DNA from: Hyphomonas sp. 34-62-18
GTDB taxonomy: Bacteria; Pseudomonadota; Alphaproteobacteria; Caulobacterales; Hyphomonadaceae
DNA length: 51,795 nt
Reading direction: 5' to 3'
Assembly: GCF_002282565.1 (NCBI RefSeq)
Contig: NZ_NCJT01000004.1
Coordinates: forward strand, 1-51,795
This document shows, one piece after another, positions 45,390 to 51,795 of the stretch. The notes beneath the pieces were generated by a model. That model was not told the DNA's origin and did not search any database. It was given only the letters and a program-made list of their open reading frames with translations. The position numbers were made by a program, and so were the translations under genes. Numbering within the stretch: the first letter of the stretch is position 1; each line of letters starts with the position of its first letter.

Positions 45390-48002
45390 GTGCGGACAAG
45401 TTTGCACCTTCTCACCATACTTCTCTTAGCCGCGATCGTCTCGCCTTCACTCTGTGGAAAAGCATTGGCGAGCGGACGGGCAGGAGAACTCCCGCCTGTA
45501 ACCGTCGATGATGTGCTGCGCGTCGAGGGTGTTGGCGTCGCCGATTTCTCTTCGAACGGGCGCTGGTTAGCCTACAGTCTTGTCCCACCACACGATCAGA
45601 TTTCAGACTACTCGTATTTCATGGTGGCGAATACGCTGAGTGGCCACCAGGTGTGGATCAAGGCACTTGACCGAAGTGGACCGCCGCGACTTCAGCCTGG
45701 CTTGGATCGGGGCGCAACGAACTTCCTGATTGGCTTCTCGCCGGATGATCGGCGCATCATCGTTCTTGAACACAAGCGGGGCCGTTTCCGCCTGATCGCG
45801 TGCCGGATCGGCAGAGATCATTGTGTTCGCTTTGAGGTGATGCCCGATATCAAGGATATGTATCTCGTACCATCGCGTTGGAATGAGCGACTGGTTTGGA
45901 CGTCATCTGAAACATTCATCGTGCCAACGCGTGACCCGGACCTTCCAGGTTCAGAAATGCGAAACCGGCCAATCACCGCCGATTTTTTGTGGCGTCAGTG
46001 GAACAATGCATGGCGCGGACAAATCGCGACAGGAACTGAAGTCATCAGCACGGGACGCAGCCGGGCAGAAGAATGGGCGTCTGGAGACCTCGTCGAATAC
46101 AATATCAGGACTGGGGGCGAGCGCCTTATCGCACACGGTCGCTATGCGGGCGCGCGGGCCTCTCCCGACAACACGCTTCTGGCAGCGGCCAGGGTGGGAG
46201 AACGGCAGAGGCTTTCGGGGGACGATCTTCGGGAGAGAGGATACCTACCTCGGCCCGTTTTCGATCGACGGTACGCTTTGCGACTGCTCAACCTTCAAAG
46301 CCGATCGGTGCAGGAGCTACCCTCGCCGTTCAATGTCGATCCACACTCCTTTACTTGGTCCCCAAGAGGAGATCGTCTCGCAGTATTCGGATGGGAGGAG
46401 CATGAGACGTCTGCTGATGGACGCTTTTATGTCATCGACGTTGACACGCTGAATGTGCAGCCGGTTTCCATGGAGGGGCATATTCTGGCGAACAGCCGCC
46501 TCGACCCGAGAATCCCGTTGCCGCTCGGGCCAGCGCGCGCGGCCCTCTTGGATTCCGGTCTTATTGTTTACGCCCGCCCGGCGTCGGGAGAAAATTTCGA
46601 TTGGTTCTTTTTTCCTAACACCGGGGACGCGCAAAATCTTTCTGCAGGCATTGAGGCGATTACGGGTGAGATTGTTCACGCGGGCGAAACGGGTGTCACC
46701 GTTTTGAGCCGGAATGGCGCATATCGTCTGGGTATTGACCATCCTCCAGAGAGGATCGCTTCGGCGGGCGGGGATGTATTGGCGTCCTTAGTGTATGCTC
46801 CGAACCCTGCTCATAGTTGGTCGCCTGAACATCTGTTTGTCGGCTCGTCCCTTCGTTATCCATTTGAGCCTGAAGGAGCATTTGTCGTCCAGACCCGAGA
46901 AGGCCAGCGTGCCGTCATATTTGCCGATTTTTCTGACGGTGGAACCGATGTGCAAACCTTCGAAATACCCATAGAGGGCGCAGCAACTCTCGCGGCATCT
47001 CGCGCCGCAAATGCGGCCTTAATGACGGCGAAGGAGGGCGCGTCGACGCGGCTTCTTCTGGTGAGGGGCGATGGCGTTACCACGGAACTTGCTCACCTGA
47101 ATCGCCATCTCAATCGTGTAGCCCACCCGATAGCGCGGCGGATAACATACACCTTGAATGACCCGAATGGTCGTCAGCCGCCCCGTGAGGTTGAGACTTG
47201 CCTGCTTTTGCCGCCAGATTTTCAGGAAGGAGTGCGCTACCCGGTGGTCATTGAACTCTATCCCGCTGTGGGGCGCGGTGGATGTCGTACGTTGGATTTG
47301 GCGGCGCAGCCCTATGCCATGCGTAGCGATCTGTGGCCGGCGCGCGGGATTATCCACGTTCGCGCAGTTGTTCCGTCGGATTTTGCGCGCACCCAGGATG
47401 GGCCAATTGCTGGGATGGATGAACTGGTAGATCAGGCGATCAACGTTCTTGTAGATCGGGGCTTTGCAGATCCAGACCGTCTCGTGCTTTATGGATTCAG
47501 CCAGGGGGGCATTGCATCCCTTTACGTTGCGACGCAGGTGGACAGGTTTGCGGCGGTCATTTCAAAAAATGGGTGGACGGACTATTTCAGCCATTATTTC
47601 GGTGGGCGCGGCTTACTAAATCACTTTCACCTTGGCGAGAACGGAGGAGACAACCGTTGGCGCTATGAATGCACCGGGTCGGGCCACGACGATCTCTGTC
47701 CATATGGATTTGACGAGACGCCTTTTGTTGCGCCGGAAGCCTATGTCCGCAATAGCCCGGTCGCCCTCGCCAACAGAATTTCAGCGCCTGTTTTGCTTGT
47801 TCATTCTGACTTCGACTATTTTGATATGTCGCAATACGACGAGATGTTCGGTGCCTTGTACCGGGCCGGCGTGGACGCGCGCTATGTGCGATATTGGGGC
47901 GAAGGTCACGGTCCATCGTCGCCGGCCAACATCCGCGACCTCTGGCGCAGAATCGATGCCTTCTTGGAGGAAACAGGCGTCATTGCCGCGCGGTCAGACT
48001 GA
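45390..48002 (+). CDS. Lasso peptide isopeptidase (prolyl oligopeptidase family)
   Basis: The 870-residue protein starts at a GTG with a signal peptide (LHLLTILLLAAIVSPSLC), so it acts in the periplasm. A beta-propeller-like region (about 40-570) precedes an alpha/beta-hydrolase domain. The catalytic triad is Ser704 in YGFSQGG, probable Asp809 in HSDFDYF and His840 in GEGHGPSS. Isopeptidases of this family (AtxE in Asticcacaulis) hydrolyse the macrolactam bond of lasso peptides and linearise them after uptake. Position beside the sigma/FecR/receptor genes and opposite the lasso A, B and C genes fits exactly. Its last nine bases overlap the end of the cyclase gene. Confidence 0.9.
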   Translation: MRTSLHLLTILLLAAIVSPSLCGKALASGRAGELPPVTVDDVLRVEGVGVADFSSNGRWLAYSLVPPHDQISDYSYFMVANTLSGHQVWIKALDRSGPPRLQPGLDRGATNFLIGFSPDDRRIIVLEHKRGRFRLIACRIGRDHCVRFEVMPDIKDMYLVPSRWNERLVWTSSETFIVPTRDPDLPGSEMRNRPITADFLWRQWNNAWRGQIATGTEVISTGRSRAEEWASGDLVEYNIRTGGERLIAHGRYAGARASPDNTLLAAARVGERQRLSGDDLRERGYLPRPVFDRRYALRLLNLQSRSVQELPSPFNVDPHSFTWSPRGDRLAVFGWEEHETSADGRFYVIDVDTLNVQPVSMEGHILANSRLDPRIPLPLGPARAALLDSGLIVYARPASGENFDWFFFPNTGDAQNLSAGIEAITGEIVHAGETGVTVLSRNGAYRLGIDHPPERIASAGGDVLASLVYAPNPAHSWSPEHLFVGSSLRYPFEPEGAFVVQTREGQRAVIFADFSDGGTDVQTFEIPIEGAATLAASRAANAALMTAKEGASTRLLLVRGDGVTTELAHLNRHLNRVAHPIARRITYTLNDPNGRQPPREVETCLLLPPDFQEGVRYPVVIELYPAVGRGGCRTLDLAAQPYAMRSDLWPARGIIHVRAVVPSDFARTQDGPIAGMDELVDQAINVLVDRGFADPDRLVLYGFSQGGIASLYVATQVDRFAAVISKNGWTDYFSHYFGGRGLLNHFHLGENGGDNRWRYECTGSGHDDLCPYGFDETPFVAPEAYVRNSPVALANRISAPVLLVHSDFDYFDMSQYDEMFGALYRAGVDARYVRYWGEGHGPSSPANIRDLWRRIDAFLEETGVIAARSD

Positions 48003-49844
48003 CGCCGAGAGGGAGGTATCAGTCGCGCTGTCGATATTCGCCCAGCTGCGGAGCCAGGCTTCGATGGTGTAGTATGTAAGAAGCATTCGGCCGGATGATC
48101 TTATGCGGTGCTGATCTTGGTGCAGGACGGATTCGACGTCCGATCGCCGGATCAGTCCGTGCTTCTCAAGCTCTCCGTATGACAAAGCCTCGACAATCTG
48201 AGCGCGGTTGGCCAGCAGAACATCTACAAAATACCGGGAGAAGCCACCCTTCGTCATCCGGCGACGGATTGCCTCTGGAATCAGGCCCTGGAACGCGTTT
48301 CTTGCCAGTCCGCGGCTCATGCCATTCGCAGAAAGATAGTGGACCGGAAGTCGCAAACACAACTCGATGAGAGGTTGGGAGATGAGGGGATGCACGACAT
48401 CCTTTCCCTCGCTTCGGTCAAGTGGCTCGCGAAAGTGGACCATATGGGCGAGCGACTGGACCTGCAGGAATTTTCCCGGCGGCAGACCTTTGTTGTTCAA
48501 CGCCCATTCCTGCACCAAGTCGTCGGGATCTAGCCGGTTTGCGACGATGGAGGTGACGGCCGTTTTATAATGCTCGAATGAAACCTTTAAGGGGTTTTGC
48601 GGACGATGGCCTGTGAGCGTTCTGCCCGTCGTTCCGATCACTTTCCAAATGGACGCTTCCGAATATCGGGCCGAGCGCAGCAATTCTGCGGCGGCATCAG
48701 TACCGATGCCGCGCGTCATCAGATAGTCAGTAAATCTGTGACTGTTATTGCTAGCGAGAAAAAGATGGTCGCCCCCTTGGCCTGAAAAGAATGCATCGGT
48801 TTGTCCGATGAGATCGCGCCCCACAAGGCTTTCCATCGGGCCGCCAAGAAACTGTCGAAATGGCCGCGCAGAAAGTGGGTGATGCGTGACATCGGGGAAG
48901 GGCCGGTTCGGGTTCAGCGCCACGGTTTGAAGGTCGGTGCCGGTAAATTCTGCCGCCAGTCTCGCAAAGTTCTCTTCAGTCGCGTCGGCAGAATCAGCGC
49001 GGTGATGCACCGCTTTGATCCTTGCCGAAACCTTCGCCGCCTTCAGGCAGCCCAAAACGATTGACGAGTCGAGTCCACCAGAGAGATCCAGTGTAATGCT
49101 GGAATACTGATTAGCCCAACGCTCAACGAGGTTCAGTGTCGTTTCTCGTAGTTCTTCCGCAGCGTCCGCGAGGGCACACGAATATGTATCATGAGCGATC
49201 GTTCGCGGATCCCAAATAGTGTCTAACGACAAGCCGTTTCGAGTCACGCGCAGGCGCTGGCCGCCCAGGAGTTCATGTACACCATTAAGCCCCGTATCTC
49301 CGGATTGAATTTTGTCGTACGCGATCAGAGCTGAGATGAAATCCAGATTGACTGTGAACCTGCTCCTGTCGATGAAATCGCACGCTTCCAAATGCGAAAA
49401 AGCCAGCGTGACACCGTCGTACTCCGTATAGAAACAGGGGATCGCTGAGGTCGGATCGGTCGTGATGGACACTTCGCCATCCCGCCGGGCGAACGCGATA
49501 TAGCTCCCCCAGAGATCTTCAATCGCCGATGCTCCGAAGGACGCTTTCAGATTGTCTAAAACCCGATTGCTCAAGTTGCGTGGTTGAGAGCGCTGTGCGA
49601 GATTGCTTGCCCGCTCAAAGAAGATGCCGAAAATCGCGACATCAAGCTCGCCAGAGGCGTCGTTGTGTCGGAAGATGCGCGCCGGCCGGTCCGTGCGGCC
49701 GAAATCATACAGTGCGAATCCCGTGGCTAGAACGCATTTCCGCTTCGTGTTGTCAGGACGACTAAGTCGTTGTTGCAGTAATTGAGCGGTTTTTCGTGCC
49801 CGTGAATCGAACTCGTTCCAGACCATCGCAAAAAACGGGTTCAT
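47994..49844 (-). CDS. Lasso peptide cyclase (asparagine synthetase-like, C protein)
   Basis: The lasso C protein adenylates the side chain of the ring Asp/Glu with ATP and closes the macrolactam with the core N terminus. The 616-residue protein has an N-terminal glutaminase-like domain lacking the catalytic Cys2 (it begins MNPFF) and a synthetase domain with the PP-loop LDLSGGLDSS (about 252-261), as in McjC/AtxC. It starts 14 bases after the B gene. The 3' end overlaps the convergent isopeptidase gene by nine bases. Confidence 0.92.
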   Translation of the reverse strand: MNPFFAMVWNEFDSRARKTAQLLQQRLSRPDNTKRKCVLATGFALYDFGRTDRPARIFRHNDASGELDVAIFGIFFERASNLAQRSQPRNLSNRVLDNLKASFGASAIEDLWGSYIAFARRDGEVSITTDPTSAIPCFYTEYDGVTLAFSHLEACDFIDRSRFTVNLDFISALIAYDKIQSGDTGLNGVHELLGGQRLRVTRNGLSLDTIWDPRTIAHDTYSCALADAAEELRETTLNLVERWANQYSSITLDLSGGLDSSIVLGCLKAAKVSARIKAVHHRADSADATEENFARLAAEFTGTDLQTVALNPNRPFPDVTHHPLSARPFRQFLGGPMESLVGRDLIGQTDAFFSGQGGDHLFLASNNSHRFTDYLMTRGIGTDAAAELLRSARYSEASIWKVIGTTGRTLTGHRPQNPLKVSFEHYKTAVTSIVANRLDPDDLVQEWALNNKGLPPGKFLQVQSLAHMVHFREPLDRSEGKDVVHPLISQPLIELCLRLPVHYLSANGMSRGLARNAFQGLIPEAIRRRMTKGGFSRYFVDVLLANRAQIVEALSYGELEKHGLIRRSDVESVLHQDQHRIRSSGRMLLTYYTIEAWLRSWANIDSATDTSLSASV

Positions 49845-49858
49845 CTTGGGAACGCCTC

Positions 49859-50554
49859 CTACAACGACAGGATTTTCGTGTACTCAGCCGTCTTGCCGAG
49901 GTGGTCGTTGAGAACAATCCCGTCGATTTCGACCCAACAGTGCGCTTTGAACGGGGTTAGCCGTACACCGATTTCACAGGCTGCGGGAATGCGATGCAGC
50001 GAGAGATACTTTACCAGCGCGATGCTTCGATAAAGGCAGGCATCCTTGACGGTGAAGAAATATGGGGTGAGGGCGTGAAACGCCCTGACAAGGGAAAATA
50101 CGTTGTCGTGGTCGCTGAGTGTCGGCGAGGGCAGGCCGTTTTTCCAATTCCCGACATGTCGGAGCGCGCGATCAATTTTGTTGCGTCGCAGCGCGTACCA
50201 GCTGGTTGTCAGTGACACGACCAAAGAGGGGACAGTGTTCAAACGTGGAGCTGGAATCTCAGAAGCAATGTCATCATAGAGCGAAGAATGGGGAGGTGGC
50301 CGCACGCCTGATACGAGCAAATTCCGCCCGCGGTCATCGGCGGAGATTAAACCGGCATTGGCCAAGCTATTGGCGAACTTCGCGGCAGAAGAAGTTAGAT
50401 CACTTAGGTTTTCGGTGACTGCCAGCTCGAACAGCCAGGCTGATTGTTTCTCATTATAATATAGATATTGGTTCTTCCGTGCATCAAATACGACAACGGC
50501 CGTATCGACGGGGCAAAAAAACACACCTTGAGACGCGCAATAGCTGGCGTGCAT
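49859..50554 (-). CDS. Lasso peptide leader protease with fused RRE domain (B protein)
   Basis: The B protein binds the precursor leader and cleaves it. The ATG at 50554 (GAGAGA upstream) gives 231 residues. Residues about 8-80 look like a PqqD-type recognition element (VFFCPVDTAVVVFD, NQYLYYNEKQSAWLFELA). Residues about 105-231 are a transglutaminase-like cysteine protease with Cys173 (KDACLYRS), His205 (AHCWVE) and Asp217 (LNDH). Recognition element and protease are in one chain, as in proteobacterial lasso systems. It follows the precursor by 82 bases. Confidence 0.9.
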   Translation of the reverse strand: MHASYCASQGVFFCPVDTAVVVFDARKNQYLYYNEKQSAWLFELAVTENLSDLTSSAAKFANSLANAGLISADDRGRNLLVSGVRPPPHSSLYDDIASEIPAPRLNTVPSLVVSLTTSWYALRRNKIDRALRHVGNWKNGLPSPTLSDHDNVFSLVRAFHALTPYFFTVKDACLYRSIALVKYLSLHRIPAACEIGVRLTPFKAHCWVEIDGIVLNDHLGKTAEYTKILSL

Positions 50555-50636
50555 CTGATGGATCTCTCTCAGGATGTCTGTCTGGCAAATGAAGGGGAGC
50601 GGAATGTCCGCCCCCCTCCGGCAGCTCAGCGGAGCA

Positions 50637-50777
50637 TCAGTCAGGAATTTTGCTGTTGAATTGACCGCTGAACGTCTCTTCACCGCGCGGGTCGACGCCC
50701 TTTGTTTCTTCGGTGATCGTCCCGAGTTCGATCGGCGCGAACTCGTCATCGCGCAGATGTTCTTCGTGCTTCTTCAT
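50637..50777 (-). CDS. Lasso peptide precursor (A)
   Basis: A 46-residue precursor starting at the ATG at 50777 with AAGGAG eight or so bases upstream. The leader (26 residues) starts MKKHEEHLRDDEFAP and ends ELGTITEETK, with the conserved threonine at the penultimate position. The core (20 residues) starts GVDPRGEETF and ends NSKIPD. Gly1 can be joined to Glu8 (eight-residue ring) or less likely Glu7. The SGQF stretch after the ring resembles astexin-type peptides of Caulobacterales. Hand-summed monoisotopic mass of the cyclised core is about 2161.0 Da. The B and C genes follow on the same strand. No ABC exporter gene is present, as usual for clusters with an isopeptidase. Confidence 0.88.
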   Translation of the reverse strand: MKKHEEHLRDDEFAPIELGTITEETKGVDPRGEETFSGQFNSKIPD

Positions 50778-50828
50778 GGTGTTGCTCCTTTGGGGGGTGG
50801 GGAATGTCGCTGGCCGGGCGACCTCTGG

Positions 50829-50857
50829 ATGATGCGGTGAGAAAATACCGCAGTCAA
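50829..50857 (-). promoter_or_regulatory. Candidate promoter of the lasso precursor gene
   Basis: On the minus strand TTGACT (50857-50852) is followed after 17 bases by CATCAT (50834-50829), a fair -35/-10 pair about 50 bases before the precursor ATG. The interval 50778-50982 is A+T-rich compared with its surroundings and holds no gene. The promoter of the linked ECF sigma factor may also lie here but could not be recognised. Confidence 0.35.
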
Positions 50858-50982
50858 CAAGAGAGATATTAAAAAATGTAAGTAAAACAACGATGTATTG
50901 GCGCTCACAAGCGCCTTGTCCGGTCTGTCTGCAGGTCGGCGGGTTTGATGGTTCAGGAGGTCCGGGCACTGCGCAACTCAGG

Positions 50983-51693
50983 TCATGTCCCATGCTCCCT
51001 GTACGCACAAAGTCGTTCGATCGCGGTGATGACACCGCCCCTGAAAGGGAGTGGCGATTGATCGAGAAGCGCCTTGGCCTTCGCGCAATCGCCAGCCGTC
51101 AGATGACGGCGCGCTCGCGCGGTGCCGATATATGCGCGCGCATTGGCATCGGTTCTGAAAAGAGAAGGGGAGCTGACAGCGGATGCAAAGCCGAGATTCG
51201 GCTCACGCCATGACGCGCCATATACTTCTGAAAGATGCCGGTCGGTCGGTGACGGGATTCTCCAGTCGCGCCCTTGATACCTGACTTGCGCCAGATCGAA
51301 TGGAGAGAACCGCCACTGGATGTCGCCTGGGTTTTCGCTGAAGCCGCAGACAATGCCGCATGACGTTTCCTCGTAGAGAAAAATGTCTATCGCGATGCCC
51401 TTGTGAGTCAGAGCGAAATAGCGATCACCCCGGCGAGCCCCGCCGCGCAGTGAGATGAGCGGATGTGCGCGCAGAATGTCCGCTATGTGCGGAGTCCCAT
51501 CCGAGTATCTCAGAACGCCAATATCGATATCCCGATCATGGGGCAGAGGCCCGCCATTTCGGTAGAAGCCGAGAAGCGTTCCGGCGGCGAGAAAACACTC
51601 GGCGTCGGCAGCTTGCAGGATTGACCAGATATCGGTGAGCGCTTCGACCGCAGTTTCCGCCGGGAAAGGTCTGGGAGTATCGGCGTTCGACAG
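50983..51693 (-). pseudogene. LicD/fukutin-like nucleotidyltransferase-fold gene, 5' end lost
   Basis: Reading the minus strand from about 51693 to a TGA at 50985-50983 gives an open frame of about 236 codons without any ATG, GTG or TTG codon. It encodes ECFLAAGTLLGFYRNGG and PLPHDRDIDIGVL, the LicD/fukutin nucleotidyltransferase signature (GTLLG, then DxDxDIG), followed by IAIDIFLYEE. LicD proteins transfer phosphocholine-like groups to glycans. Other nucleotidyltransferase-fold enzymes modify lasso peptides. The only start candidate is a CTG at 51693, beside a probable insertion-sequence end, so the gene was probably truncated. It lies 205 bases before the lasso precursor on the same strand. 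Confidence 0.65.
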
Positions 51694-51699
51694 TGTACG

Positions 51700-51795
51700 T
51701 GTTGATTTCTGCTGAGAACTGACCCGGGATTTCCATCGAGAACTGACCCGCCTTGTGACTATCTTTCGGGTTTCATTTCCGGGTCAAGATGATGC
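51700..51795. mobile_element. End of an IS21-like insertion sequence (partial)
   Basis: From TGTTGATTTCTGC (51700) on, the 13-bp word GAGAACTGACCCG occurs twice, at 51714-51726 and 51738-51750, 24 bases apart. A terminal TG and closely spaced internal repeats with CTGACCC words are what I associate with IS21-family ends. The transposase genes would lie outside the window, to the right. This boundary coincides with loss of the start of the LicD-like gene. Confidence 0.45.

Overview
The window looks like the chromosome of an alphaproteobacterium, most probably of the Hyphomonadaceae/Caulobacterales type. This is inferred from gene content and G+C-rich coding style, not from an rRNA gene. It has three parts.

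Part 1 (about 1-14161) is ordinary chromosome: argG, a TolA-like coiled-coil membrane protein, a DUF952 protein, pyrD, a TylF-type methyltransferase, a zinc alcohol dehydrogenase, an alkaline phosphatase lipoprotein, an EamA transporter, gluQ, an unknown membrane-anchored protein, msrA and a tRNA-Ser(GGA). In its middle sits a divergent pair of damaged genes. One is a MmyB-type XRE regulator broken by a small frame-changing deletion (7384-8162). The other is a small membrane-protein gene whose central ~139 bp is inverted in place (8465-8603).

Part 2 (14162 to at least 28599) is an integrative element in the 3' end of tRNA-Ser. It carries a tyrosine integrase preceded by three tandem 12-bp repeats, small accessory genes, a PrlF/YhaV toxin-antitoxin pair lying between two copies of a DUF736 block, a complete-looking trbBCDEJLFGI mating-pore operon on the minus strand, and a divergent DUF6499-DUF2285 (FseA-like) regulator. 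No relaxase and no TraG coupling protein are seen, and no second copy of the tRNA 3' end was found by eye. The element is therefore decayed, or it extends beyond the window.

Part 3 (28696-51795) holds cargo or chromosome of uncertain status. It contains an Atm1-like ABC exporter, a propionate (methylcitrate) locus with its divergent ScfR-type regulator and a thioesterase (prpD, prpC, prpB), queH, and a B12-riboswitch-controlled metE. It ends in a lasso-peptide system. On the plus strand of that system are an ECF sigma factor, a FecR anti-sigma factor, a TonB-dependent receptor (frameshifted near its 5' end) and a secreted prolyl-oligopeptidase-type lasso isopeptidase. On the minus strand, converging on the isopeptidase, are the precursor (46 aa), the B protease with fused RRE, and the asparagine-synthetase-like C cyclase. 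The predicted core is 20 residues, with a Gly1-Glu8 ring most likely.

Upstream of the precursor lies a LicD/fukutin-like nucleotidyltransferase-fold gene with no usual start codon, apparently cut by the end of an IS21-like element at the right edge of the window. The expected logic is that precursor, protease and cyclase make the lasso peptide, the receptor re-imports it and signals through FecR to the sigma factor, and the isopeptidase linearises it. The receptor frameshift and the truncated LicD-like gene leave open whether this copy works.
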